64,000 nt of DNA, taken from NCBI RefSeq assembly GCF_012163145.1, contig NZ_JAAVTX010000001.1, forward strand, positions 620,001-684,000, in the 5' to 3' direction. The notes beneath the pieces were generated by a model. It made no database searches. It saw nothing but the letters and a program-made list of their open reading frames with translations, and was not told the DNA's origin. Both the position numbers and the translations under genes were made by a program. Shown here one piece after another: positions 34,886 through 43,825 of this stretch (the first letter of the stretch is position 1; every line of letters begins with the position of its first letter). The stretch is from Falsiroseomonas frigidaquae (lineage in GTDB: Bacteria > Pseudomonadota > Alphaproteobacteria > Acetobacterales > Acetobacteraceae).

Positions 34886-35747
34886 AGGCGACCCGCCCGG
34901 TTTCCGTGATGTCATAGCCGCCCATCCGCGCGGCGCGGGCGGCGAAGGCGGGGCCGCGGGCGAAGTGGAACAGCGCCTGCAGGGCGGGTTCGAAATAGGC
35001 GCGGCGGCGCATCACCAGGTCGAAGCGTTCCCGCACCAGGGGCACGAAATCCAGGCCACGGGCGGCGGCTTCCGCGCGGATGCCGAAGCCGGCCTCGGCG
35101 CGGCCCTCGGCGACGGCGGCGGCCACCTCATCCTCCGCCAGGGCGGGTTCGGGCAGGAAGCCGATCGCCTCCAGCCGCAGCCCGGCCTCCGCCAGCAGAT
35201 GCATCAGCAGCACATGGCTGCCGGCACGGGGCTGGCGGCCAATGACGCGCAGGCCGGGCCGGGCGAGGTCCTGCACGCGCAGGATGCCGGCGGGATTGCC
35301 GGGGGCCAGCAGCAGCCCCTGTTCGCGCCAGGCCCAGGTGATGCCGACCACGCCGCGCCCGGCCAGCACATCCCGCACCGCCGGTTCGTTGAAGCTGCCG
35401 CTATCCGGGTCCAGCAGATGCGTCCCGGCGGCCAGCGCCGCATCCTTGGCCAGCGCGGCCAGCCCATCCAGGCTGCCGCCCGCCCGCAGCGCCAGGCCGC
35501 AGCCGGATTGCCTTACCGCCCAGTCCAGCAGCGGGTCGTGGCTGCCGGCCAGGATCGGCGGCGGCGTGGGCACCTCCCGCGCCTCCGCCTGTTCCGCCAG
35601 CCAGGCGGCGAGCCGGGCGCGGGGAAACAGCCACTTGCCGCCGAGCTGCACCGCCGGCAGGCGCCGGGCGCGGGCCAGGTCGTACAGCGCGCGTTCCGAC
35701 AGGCGCAGCCAGGCGGCGGCCTCCTTCAGCGTCAGAACATCCGGCAT
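34875..35747 (-). CDS. Excisionase-like HTH regulator fused to a PBP-like (molybdate/tungstate-binding type) domain
   Basis: A 290-residue regulator. Residues 1-55 are a MerR/excisionase-type HTH (VLTLKEAAAWLRLSERALYDLARARRLPAVQLGGKWLFPR). Residues about 70-285 form a periplasmic-binding-protein-like domain (PF12727 type) with GSHDPLLDWA, GVVGITWAWREQGLLLAPGNP, RAGSHVLLMHLLAEAG and AEAGFGIRAEAAARGLDFVPLVRERFDLVMRR. Such one-component regulators are found beside molybdate or tungstate transporters and sense the oxyanion directly. It is divergent from tupBCA with an 85-bp spacer containing a TTGACGTCAA palindrome. I infer that it represses or activates tup genes. Confidence 0.87.
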   Translation of the reverse strand: MPDVLTLKEAAAWLRLSERALYDLARARRLPAVQLGGKWLFPRARLAAWLAEQAEAREVPTPPPILAGSHDPLLDWAVRQSGCGLALRAGGSLDGLAALAKDAALAAGTHLLDPDSGSFNEPAVRDVLAGRGVVGITWAWREQGLLLAPGNPAGILRVQDLARPGLRVIGRQPRAGSHVLLMHLLAEAGLRLEAIGFLPEPALAEDEVAAAVAEGRAEAGFGIRAEAAARGLDFVPLVRERFDLVMRRRAYFEPALQALFHFARGPAFAARAARMGGYDITETGRVAFNP

Positions 35748-35797
35748 ATGGCGGCAAATCCCGGCAGATGATGGCGCCACCCAAGCCTTCGCCGCAA

Positions 35798-35807
35798 TTG
35801 ACGTCAA
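35798..35807. promoter_or_regulatory. Palindrome TTGACGTCAA between the PBP-like regulator and tupB
   Basis: A perfect 10-bp palindrome lies in the 85-bp divergent spacer, 26 bp before the tupB start and 51 bp before the regulator start. It is a plausible half of an operator for the divergent regulator. Its first six bases (TTGACG) also resemble a -35 element for tupB, but no clear -10 follows. Short palindromes occur by chance. Confidence 0.35.
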
Positions 35808-35832
35808 GCGCTGCCATGGTCAGCCTGCGGGC

Positions 35833-36534
35833 ATGTATGACCTGCAAGCCGCCGTGACGCAGGCCATCGGCCTGGTGGCCGCGGGCGACCCGACCCTGGC
35901 TCAGATCGTGCTGCTGTCGCTGCGCGTCAGCCTGACGGCGGTGCTGCTGGCGGCGCTGGTCGGCCTGCCGCTTGGCGCGCTGCTGGCGGTGGCGCGGTTT
36001 CCGGGGCGCGGCGCGGTGGTGGCCTTCCTCAACGCGCTGATGGGGCTGCCGCCGGTGGTGGCGGGGCTGCTGATCTACCTGCTGCTGTCCCGCGCCGGGC
36101 CGCTGGGCTCGCTCGGCCTGCTGTTCACGCCGACCGCCATGGTCATCGCCCAGGCGGTGCTGGTGGCGCCGATCCTGGCCGCGCTGACCCGCCAGGTGCT
36201 GGAGGGAATGTGGGAGGAATATGCCGAACAGCTCCGCAGCTTCGGCGCCGGGCCGGCCCGGGCCGTGCCCACCCTGCTGTGGGATGGCCGCTTCGCCCTG
36301 CTGACCGTGCTGCTGGCCGGCTTCGGCCGGGCGAGTGCGGAGGTCGGCGCGGTGATGATCGTCGGCGGCAATATCGAGGGCTTCACCCGCGTGATGACCA
36401 CCGCCATCGCGCTGGAGACCAGCAAGGGCGACCTGCCCCTGGCGCTGGCGCTCGGCCTGGTGCTGATGGCGATCGTGCTGGCGGTGAACGCCCTGGCCCA
36501 GGGGCTGCGCGAGCGCGGCCTGCGGCTGGCCTGA
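35833..36534 (+). CDS. tupB: Tungstate-type ABC transporter permease
   Basis: Inner-membrane permease of 233 residues, the size of TupB/WtpB-like proteins. It has about six helices, and the EAA-type loop reads EEYAEQLRSFGAGPARAVPTLLWDGRFALLTVLLAGFGRASAEVGAVMIVGGNIEGFTRVMTTAIALET, whose GRASAEVGAVMIVGGNI portion is typical of tungstate permeases. ATG 35833 follows the divergent regulator promoter; the larger open frame upstream is antisense to the regulator. First gene of the tupB-tupC-tupA operon, with a TGATG overlap to tupC. Confidence 0.88.
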   Translation: MYDLQAAVTQAIGLVAAGDPTLAQIVLLSLRVSLTAVLLAALVGLPLGALLAVARFPGRGAVVAFLNALMGLPPVVAGLLIYLLLSRAGPLGSLGLLFTPTAMVIAQAVLVAPILAALTRQVLEGMWEEYAEQLRSFGAGPARAVPTLLWDGRFALLTVLLAGFGRASAEVGAVMIVGGNIEGFTRVMTTAIALETSKGDLPLALALGLVLMAIVLAVNALAQGLRERGLRLA

Positions 36535-37256
36535 TGCGCGCGCCGGACGCCATCCTGCCGCTGCGGGCGGAGGGGCTGGGTTTTCGCGCCGGCGGCGTGG
36601 CGGTGCTGCAGGATGTGTCCTTCACCCTCGCCGCCGGCCCGCCGACGCTGATCCTCGGGCCGAATGGCGCGGGGAAAAGCGTGCTGCTGCGGCTGCTGCA
36701 CGGGCTGCTGGCCCCCAGCGCCGGCCGGGTGGCGTGGGATGGGCCGGCGCCCGATCCGCGCCGCCACCAGGCCATGGTGTTCCAGCGCCCGGTTCTGCTG
36801 CGCCGCTCCGTCCTGGCGAACCTTCGCTACCCGCTTTTCCTGGCCGGGCTGGACCGCGCCGAGCAGGATGCCCGCGCGGCGGAGGCGCTGGCCCTGGTCG
36901 GGCTGGAGGCGCTGGCCGACCGCCCCGCCCGCCGGCTGTCGGGCGGCGAGCAGCAGCGCCTGGCCCTGGCCCGCGCCGCGGCGCTGCGGCCGGAGGTGCT
37001 GTTCCTCGACGAGCCCTGCGCCAGCCTGGACCCCGCCGCGACGGGCGCGGTGGAACAGATCATCCAGGCGCTGGCCGCGCGCGGCACCAAGCTGGTGATG
37101 ACCACCCATGACCTGGCCCAGGCCCGCCGCCTGGCCGGGGAGATCGCCTTTCTGCATCGCGGCCGCCTGCTGGAACACGGCCCGGCCGCCCGCTTCTTCG
37201 CCTCGCCCGAGACCGGGGAGGCCGCGGCCTTCCTGCGCGGCGAGCTGATCTGGTAA
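36534..37256 (+). CDS. tupC: Tungstate-type ABC transporter ATP-binding protein
   Basis: Cytoplasmic ATPase of 240 residues. Walker A GPNGAGKSVLL, Q-loop MVFQRPVLLRRSV, signature RLSGGEQQRLALARA, Walker B VLFLDEPCASLDP and switch MTTHDLAQARRLAGEI are intact. There is no C-terminal Mop/TOBE domain, in contrast to ModC in the neighbouring operon, as expected for TupC. ATG 36534 overlaps the tupB stop by one base. It energises tungstate (or possibly molybdate) import. Confidence 0.9.
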   Translation: MRAPDAILPLRAEGLGFRAGGVAVLQDVSFTLAAGPPTLILGPNGAGKSVLLRLLHGLLAPSAGRVAWDGPAPDPRRHQAMVFQRPVLLRRSVLANLRYPLFLAGLDRAEQDARAAEALALVGLEALADRPARRLSGGEQQRLALARAAALRPEVLFLDEPCASLDPAATGAVEQIIQALAARGTKLVMTTHDLAQARRLAGEIAFLHRGRLLEHGPAARFFASPETGEAAAFLRGELIW

Positions 37257-37272
37257 CCGGAGGATCCCCGGC

Positions 37273-38097
37273 ATGTTGCGTCGCCTGCTGCTTCTCGCCC
37301 TTCTCGCCTCGCCGCTGCCGCTGGCGGCGCAGGACCGCACCATCACGGTGGCCAGCACCACCAGCACGGAGCAATCCGGGCTGTTCGGCCATATCCTGCC
37401 GATCTTCACGCGGGAGACCGGTATCACCGTGCGCGTGGTGGCGCTGGGCACCGGCCAGGCGCTGGACGTCGGCCGTCGCGGCGATGCCGATGTGGTCTTC
37501 GTGCATGACCGGGTGGCGGAGCAGCGCTTCGTGGCGGAGGGCCATGGCGTCGCCCGCCAGCATGTGATGTTCAACGACTTCGTCATCGTCGGGCCGGAGG
37601 CGGAGCCCGCCGGCATTGCCGGGTCGCGCGATACGGCGGCGGCGCTGAAGCGCATCGCCGAGTCCCGCGCGCCCTTCATCTCCCGCGGCGACCGGTCCGG
37701 CACCCATGCGGCGGAGCTGCGGCTCTGGCAGCAGGCGGGCGTCGATCCGCTGGCCGGGCGCGGCGCCTGGTACCGGGAGATCGGCCAGGGCATGGGCCCA
37801 ACCCTGAACACGGCGGCCGCCCAGGGCGCCTATGCGATGACCGATCGCGGCACCTGGCTGTCCTTCCGCAACCGCCAGGGGCTGCGTGTGGTGGTGGAGG
37901 GCGATGTGCGGCTGTTCAACCAGTATGGCGTCATGCTGGTGAACCCGCAGCGCCACCCCCACGTGAAGCAGGCCGACGGCCAGCGCTTCATCGACTGGAT
38001 CGTCTCCCGCGCCGGCCAGGCCGCCATCGCTGGCTACAGGATCAATGGGGAGCAGCTGTTCTTCCCGAATGCGGCGCAGCCCGAGCCGGTCTCCTGA
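37273..38097 (+). CDS. tupA: Tungstate-type ABC transporter substrate-binding protein
   Basis: Periplasmic oxyanion-binding protein of 274 residues with a signal peptide ending at LAAQ. The mature N terminus ITVASTTSTEQSGLFGHILPIF carries the TTST...SGL signature of TupA, and later FISRGDRSGTHAAELRLW and LNTAAAQGAYAMTDRGTWLSF are family-typical ligand-contacting segments. Tungstate is the likely main ligand; related proteins also bind molybdate. Third gene of the tup operon, 16 bp after tupC. It ends 4 bp from the convergent modE-like gene. Confidence 0.92.
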   Translation: MLRRLLLLALLASPLPLAAQDRTITVASTTSTEQSGLFGHILPIFTRETGITVRVVALGTGQALDVGRRGDADVVFVHDRVAEQRFVAEGHGVARQHVMFNDFVIVGPEAEPAGIAGSRDTAAALKRIAESRAPFISRGDRSGTHAAELRLWQQAGVDPLAGRGAWYREIGQGMGPTLNTAAAQGAYAMTDRGTWLSFRNRQGLRVVVEGDVRLFNQYGVMLVNPQRHPHVKQADGQRFIDWIVSRAGQAAIAGYRINGEQLFFPNAAQPEPVS

Positions 38098-38101
38098 CCC
38101 C

Positions 38102-38446
38102 TCACGGCGCCAGGTTGCGCCGGAACCAGTCCAGGCGGTCGGCGCAGGCCGCCGCCGCCTGGGCCTCGATCTCCCGGTAGGCGGCCAGCACCTCCTCCCC
38201 GAAGGGCGTCAGCGCACTGCCGCCGCCGCGCGCGCCACCCTTGGCCGGGGCCAGCACGGGCGCGCGGAAATGCGTGTTCATGGCGGAGGCCAGGTCCCAG
38301 GCCCGCTGGTAGGACATGCCCAGCCGCCGCCCCGCCGCGGCGATCGACCCCGTCTCCCGGATCGCCTCCAGCAGATCGGCCTTGCCCGGGCCGAAGGGCA
38401 TGTCCTTGGCCAGCAGGACGCGAATCCGGAGGGGGGTTTCGGGCAT
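38102..38446 (-). CDS. modE: ModE-type winged-helix repressor, DNA-binding domain only
   Basis: A 114-residue protein matching the N-terminal domain of ModE: KADLLEAIRETGSIAAAGRRLGMSYQRAWDLASAMNTHF is the LysR-like HTH with the Tyr-Arg-Ala-Trp recognition helix. The C-terminal molybdate-binding Mop domains of full-length ModE are absent, so the ligand-sensing route is unclear. The ATG at 38446 is used; the open frame beyond it is antisense to modA. It is divergent from modA with a 91-bp spacer that holds a ModE-like box. It probably represses modAB-HAD-modC when metal is plentiful. Confidence 0.85.
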   Translation of the reverse strand: MPETPLRIRVLLAKDMPFGPGKADLLEAIRETGSIAAAGRRLGMSYQRAWDLASAMNTHFRAPVLAPAKGGARGGGSALTPFGEEVLAAYREIEAQAAAACADRLDWFRRNLAP

Positions 38447-38491
38447 GGCGGGCAGGGAAACACGGACCGGGCCGCGCGGAAACGGGACTTG

Positions 38492-38515
38492 CGTTATCTT
38501 CCACCGTGGATATCG
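38492..38515. promoter_or_regulatory. Candidate ModE operator
   Basis: CGTTATC (38492-38498) and GATATCG (38509-38515) form an inverted repeat with six of seven positions matching and a 10-bp spacer, 24 bp in all. This resembles the ModE/Mo-box layout, two TAT-containing half-sites ending in CG. It sits 23 bp before the modA start and 46 bp from the modE start, well placed to control both. Binding by this ModE is inferred. Confidence 0.55.
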
Positions 38516-38537
38516 TTGGCGGGGAAGGAGCCCGCCG

Positions 38538-39302
38538 ATGCGCCGCCTGATCCTGGCCACCCTCGCCTTGATGCTGGCGACGCCTGCCCTTGCGCAACCC
38601 GCCCCCGTCACGGTCTTCGCCGCGGCCAGCCTGACGGATGCGCTGCGCGCCCTGGGGCAGGATTGGGCCGCGCGCGGCAACCCGGCGCCGCGCCTGTCCT
38701 TCGCCGCCTCCTCCGCTTTGGCAAGGCAGATCGAGCAGGGGGCGGGCGCGGACCTGTTCCTCTCGGCCGATGAGCCCTGGATGGATTTTCTCCAGTCGCG
38801 CGGGCTGATCGTGAATGCCTCGCGGATCAGCCCGATCGGCAATCGCCTGGTGCTGGTGGCGCCCGCCACGCCCGCCCGCGCGCCGGTGGCGCTGGGGCGC
38901 GGCACGGATCTGCTGGCGCTGGCCGCCGGCGGCCGCATCGCCACCGGCGACCCCGCCCATGTGCCCGCCGGCCGCTATGCGGAGGCCGCGCTGCGCTGGA
39001 TGGGGCAGTGGGAGGCGGTCTCGCCCCGCCTGGCCCGCGCCGATAATGTCCGCTCCGCCCTGCTGCTGGTGGCGCGGGGGGAGGCGCCGCTCGGCATCGT
39101 CTATGCGACGGACGCCGCGATCAGCCCCGGCGTGGCCGTGCTCGGCAGCTTCCCGGCCGAAAGCCACACCCCCATCACCTACCCCTTCGCCCTGACCCGC
39201 CGCGCCGCAGACAACCCGCAGGCCGCGGCGCTGCACGGCTTCCTGGCGGGGCCGGAGGCGGCGGCCACCTGGGACCGCTTCGGCTTCCGCCTGACGCGCT
39301 GA
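38538..39302 (+). CDS. modA: Molybdate ABC transporter substrate-binding protein
   Basis: Periplasmic binding protein of 254 residues with a signal peptide (ILATLALMLATPALAQ). VTVFAAASLTDALRALGQDW, LSFAASSALARQIEQGAGADLFLSADEPWMD and GEAPLGIVYATDAAISPGV are ModA hallmarks; the serines of AASL and SSALA and the Tyr of VYATD are the expected molybdate ligands. ATG 38538 has GGAAGGAG eight bases upstream. First gene of modA-modB-HAD-modC, with a TGATG junction to modB. Confidence 0.94.
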   Translation: MRRLILATLALMLATPALAQPAPVTVFAAASLTDALRALGQDWAARGNPAPRLSFAASSALARQIEQGAGADLFLSADEPWMDFLQSRGLIVNASRISPIGNRLVLVAPATPARAPVALGRGTDLLALAAGGRIATGDPAHVPAGRYAEAALRWMGQWEAVSPRLARADNVRSALLLVARGEAPLGIVYATDAAISPGVAVLGSFPAESHTPITYPFALTRRAADNPQAAALHGFLAGPEAAATWDRFGFRLTR

Positions 39303-39994
39303 TGGAACTGACCGCGGAGGAATGGCTGGCCGTGCGCCTCAGCCTGGAGGTCGCGCTGCGCTCGGTCGCGCTCGGCCTGGTGCCAGGGGTAGCCGTCGCC
39401 GTGCTGCTGGTGCGCGGGCGCTTTCCCGGGCGCTTCCTGCTGGATGCGCTGGTGCATCTGCCGCTGGTGGTGCCGCCGGTGGTGGTGGGCTGGGCGCTGC
39501 TGATGCTCTTCGGCCTGCGCGGCCCGATCGGCGCGCCGCTGCATGACTGGTTCGGCATCCGCCTGGTCTTCACGACGGAGGGCGCGGCGCTGGCCACCGC
39601 CGTCATGTCCTTCCCCCTGATCGTGCGCGCCGTGCGCCTGGGGCTGGAGCATGTGGACCCCGGGCTGGAGGCGGCGGCGCGGACGCTTGGCGCCGGCTGG
39701 TGGGACCGCTTCCTGACCATCACCCTGCCGCTGATGGCCCCCGGCATCCTGGCCGGCGCCGTCACCGCCTTCGCCGCAGGTTTAGGCGAATTCGGCGCGG
39801 TGATCACCTTCGCCTCCAACATCCCCGGCGAGACGCAGACCCTGCCGCTGGCGATCTACACCGCCACGCAATCGCCGGGCGGGGAGGCGGTGGCGGCCAG
39901 GCTCGCAGGCATTTCCCTGGCCCTGGCGGTGGCCGGGCTGCTGCTGGCGGAGCTGATCGCGCGGCGCATGCATGTGCTGCTCGGCCGGGTGTGA
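39302..39994 (+). CDS. modB: Molybdate ABC transporter permease
   Basis: Inner-membrane permease of 230 residues with about five to six helices. The conserved cytoplasmic loop is LEAAARTLGAGWWDRFLTITLPLMAPGILAGAVTAFAAGLGEFGAVITFASNIPGETQTLPLAIY, and the GLGEFGAVITFASNIPGET part is highly typical of ModB. ATG 39302 overlaps the modA stop by one base. Its stop overlaps a possible GTG start of the HAD gene, showing tight operon packing. Confidence 0.94.
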   Translation: MELTAEEWLAVRLSLEVALRSVALGLVPGVAVAVLLVRGRFPGRFLLDALVHLPLVVPPVVVGWALLMLFGLRGPIGAPLHDWFGIRLVFTTEGAALATAVMSFPLIVRAVRLGLEHVDPGLEAAARTLGAGWWDRFLTITLPLMAPGILAGAVTAFAAGLGEFGAVITFASNIPGETQTLPLAIYTATQSPGGEAVAARLAGISLALAVAGLLLAELIARRMHVLLGRV

Positions 39995-40005
39995 TACGCA
40001 GCCTG

Positions 40006-40662
40006 ATGCCCGCCGTCTCCCGCCTCTGCCACGCCGTGATCTTCGACATGGACGGGCTGCTCTTCGACAGCGAGGTGCTTTACCGCGAGGCCATCCTGGC
40101 CGCGGCGCGGGAGCTGGGGCATGCCTTCACCGCCGCCGATTTCCCGGAGCTGGTCGGCCGGTCCTGGGCGCTGAACCGGGTGACGCTGCAACGCCATGTC
40201 GGCCCGGAGGGCGATGTGGAGGCGTTTCGCCTGGCCTGGGTCCGGCACTATGACGGCATGCGCGCTGATCTCGCGCTGAAGCCGGGCGTGGTGGCGCTGC
40301 TGGACCGGCTGGATGCGCTGCGCCTGCCGCGCGCCATCTGCACCTCCTCCAGCCATGCCGACGTCGCGCATAACCTGGCGCTGCACGGGCTGGCCGGGCG
40401 CTTCGACGCCGTGGTGGCCGCCGGCGACTATGCCCGCGGCAAGCCGGCGCCCGACCCCTTTTTGCGCGCGGCGGAGGTGCTGGGTGTGGCGCCCGAAATT
40501 TGCCTGGCGCTGGAGGATTCCCACAACGGCGTGCGCGCCGCCGCCGCCGCGGGCATGCGCACCGTGATGGTGCCGGACCTCCTGCCGCCGACCGACGAGC
40601 TGCGCGCCCTGTGCCACCTGGTGGCCACCGACCTGCACGACGTCTGCGCGTTGCTCGGCTGA
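40006..40662 (+). CDS. HAD-superfamily phosphatase (beta-phosphoglucomutase-like) inside the molybdate operon
   Basis: A 218-residue HAD hydrolase: motif I is VIFDMDGLLFDSE with nucleophile D14 and acid D16, motif II is ICTSSSHADV, the Lys motif is GKPAPDPFLRAAEVLGV and motif IV is CLALEDSHNGVRAA. It should dephosphorylate a small phosphometabolite; relatives act on sugar phosphates, phosphoglycolate or pyridoxal phosphate. A GTG at 39991 overlaps the modB stop (GTGA) and may be the true start, adding five residues. Its stop overlaps the modC start (TGATG). Why it sits between modB and modC is not known. Confidence 0.9.
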   Translation: MPAVSRLCHAVIFDMDGLLFDSEVLYREAILAAARELGHAFTAADFPELVGRSWALNRVTLQRHVGPEGDVEAFRLAWVRHYDGMRADLALKPGVVALLDRLDALRLPRAICTSSSHADVAHNLALHGLAGRFDAVVAAGDYARGKPAPDPFLRAAEVLGVAPEICLALEDSHNGVRAAAAAGMRTVMVPDLLPPTDELRALCHLVATDLHDVCALLG

Positions 40663-41750
40663 TGCTGGAGGTCACGCTGCGCCACCGCTACGGACGCGAC
40701 GGCTTCGGCATCGAGGCCGGCTTCACCCTGCCCGAGGCCGGGGTGACGGCGCTGTTCGGCCCCTCCGGCTGCGGCAAATCCACCATCCTGGCGGTTGTCG
40801 CGGGGCTGCTGCGGCCGGATTTCGGGCGCGTCGTGCTGGACGGCGCGGTGCTGCTGGACACGGCGGCGAGTGTGAGCGTGCCGCCCGAACGTCGCCGCTG
40901 CGGCGTGGTGTTCCAGGAGGCGCGGCTGTTTCCGCATCTCAGCGTGGCGAGCAATCTGCGCTACGGGTTGAAGCGCGCGCCGCCCGATGCGGAAGGGCCC
41001 GGCTTCGCGGAGGTGGTGGAACTGCTGGGCATCGAGCCCCTGCTGCCGCGCCGCCCGGCCGCGCTCTCGGGTGGGGAGCGGCAGCGCGTCGCGCTCGGCC
41101 GCGCCCTGCTGGCGCGCCCCCGCCTGCTGCTGATGGACGAACCGCTGGCGGCGCTGGATGCGGCCAGGCGGGCGGAGGTGCTGCCCTTCCTCGCCCGGCT
41201 GCGCGACGCGGCGCGCCTGCCGATCCTGTATGTGACGCACGCCTTGGAGGAGGTGGACGCGCTGGCCGATCGCCTGGTGCTGCTGCAATCCGGCCGCGTG
41301 CTGGCCGAGGGGTCAGTGGAAGACCTCGCCACCCGCACCGACCTGCCGCTGGCCGCGCGCCGCGACGCCGGCGCCGTGCTGGCCTGCACCGTGGCGGGCG
41401 CGGAGGATGGGCTGACGCGGCTGGACTTCGCCGGCGGGTCGCTGGTGGCGGTGATGCGGGCGGAGGCTGTGGGCACGCGGCTGCGGCTGCGCATCCGTGC
41501 GCGCGACGTGGCGGTGGCGACGGAGGAACCGCGCGGCCTGTCCACCCGCAACATCCTGGCCGCCGAGATCGCCGCGATCAGCCCCGGCAGCGGGCCGCAG
41601 GAGGTCTTTCTGCAGCTTGCCATCGGCCCGAGCACGCTGCTGGCGCGGGTGACGCAGGACAGTGTTTCGCGACTCGGCTTGCGGCCCGGGCTACGGGTCT
41701 GGGCGCTGCTGAAGGCTGTGACCTTCGACCATCTCGGCGGGGCGCGTTAG
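40662..41750 (+). CDS. modC: Molybdate ABC transporter ATP-binding protein
   Basis: Cytoplasmic ATPase of 362 residues. Walker [10 protein letters not shown] (about residue 34), Q-loop [14 protein letters not shown], signature [20 protein letters not shown], Walker [13 protein letters not shown] and switch [12 protein letters not shown] are complete. Residues about 295-355 ([22 protein letters not shown] onwards) are the Mop/TOBE domain that binds molybdate for feedback, as in ModC. It ends the mod operon and overlaps the convergent dppF-like gene by 4 bp. Confidence 0.94.
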   Translation: MLEVTLRHRYGRDGFGIEAGFTLPEAGVTALFGPSGCGKSTILAVVAGLLRPDFGRVVLDGAVLLDTAASVSVPPERRRCGVVFQEARLFPHLSVASNLRYGLKRAPPDAEGPGFAEVVELLGIEPLLPRRPAALSGGERQRVALGRALLARPRLLLMDEPLAALDAARRAEVLPFLARLRDAARLPILYVTHALEEVDALADRLVLLQSGRVLAEGSVEDLATRTDLPLAARRDAGAVLACTVAGAEDGLTRLDFAGGSLVAVMRAEAVGTRLRLRIRARDVAVATEEPRGLSTRNILAAEIAAISPGSGPQEVFLQLAIGPSTLLARVTQDSVSRLGLRPGLRVWALLKAVTFDHLGGAR

Positions 41751-42717
41751 CCCCGCAAATGGCAGGCCACGCGATGACCCGGCGCCACCTCCCGCAATTC
41801 CGGCACCACGGTCTGGCACGGTTCCGCCTTGGCGATCGGGCAGCGCGTGTGGAAGTGGCAGCCGCTCGGCGGGTTCAGCGGGCTCGGCACGTCGCCGCGC
41901 AGCATGATGCGCTGGCGCTTCACCGTCGGGTCCGGAATCGGCACCGCGCTCAGCAGCGCCTCCGTATAGGGATGCGTCGGGTTGGTGTAGAGGTCGCGCG
42001 AGGAGGCGATCTCCACGATGCGGCCGAGATACATCACCGCGACGCGGTCGCTGGTATGCTCCACCACCGACAGGTCATGCGCGATGAACAGGTAGGTGAG
42101 GCCCAGCTTCTCCTGCAGATCCTCCAGCAGGTTCACCACCTGCGCCTGGATCGAGACATCCAGCGCCGAGACCGGCTCGTCGCAGACGATCAGCTTCGGC
42201 GACACGGCGAGCGCCCGCGCAATGCCGATGCGCTGCCGCTGTCCACCCGAGAATTCATGCGGGAAGCGGCGCATCTGGTCGGCGTTCAGTCCGACCGTCT
42301 CCAGCAGCTCCACCACCCGGTCCTCGCGCTCCTGCCGTGTGCGGCCGAGTTTGTGGATGACCAGCGCCTCCCCGATGATCGCGCCCACCGTCATGCGCGG
42401 ATTGAGGCTGGCAAACGGGTCCTGGAAGATGATCTGCATGTCGCGCCGCAGCGTGCCGAGCTGGTTGCGATCCAGCGCCGTCACGTCCCGCCCGTCGAAC
42501 CACACCTGGCCGCCGCTGGGCTCGATCAGGCGCAGGATCAGCCGGCCGGTGGTGGATTTGCCGCAGCCGGATTCGCCGACCAGGCCCAGCGTCTCCCCCG
42601 GAGCGATGTCGAAGCTGACACCGGAGACGGCGTGCACCTCCTCCACCTTCTGCCTGAACAGGCCCCCGGTGACGGCGAAGCGCTTCTGCAAATCCTGCAC
42701 GCTGAGCAAGGGTTCGG

Positions 42718-42721
<4 letters not shown>
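41747..42721 (-). CDS. Dipeptide/oligopeptide ABC transporter ATP-binding protein (DppF/OppF type)
   Basis: Cytoplasmic ATPase of 324 residues with Walker [10 protein letters not shown], signature [19 protein letters not shown], Walker [21 protein letters not shown], and the C-terminal oligopeptide-transporter extension with [14 protein letters not shown] and [13 protein letters not shown] (cysteine-rich zinc or Fe-S-type knuckle). The start overlaps the other ATPase gene by ATGA. It is the last gene of the five-gene transporter cluster in this region. Peptides, nickel or opines are possible cargo. Confidence 0.92.
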
Positions 42722-43710
<989 letters not shown>

Positions 43711-43825
43711 GCGGAGGCCCCGGCGGCAGGCGAAGCCGGCCGAGGCGCCGAATGGCGTCCGCCGCCAATGCGGCGAGCCAAGGCCGCGGAGCGGCCGCCC
43801 GGCGCTTGAGGGAGGCAAAAATGGC

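Noticed and set aside
33518-34915. N-terminal extension of the YeiH-family frame to 810 residues
   Set aside because: The extra residues are antisense to the MFS gene and Gln/Arg rich. The YeiH helices start right after the ATG at 33517.
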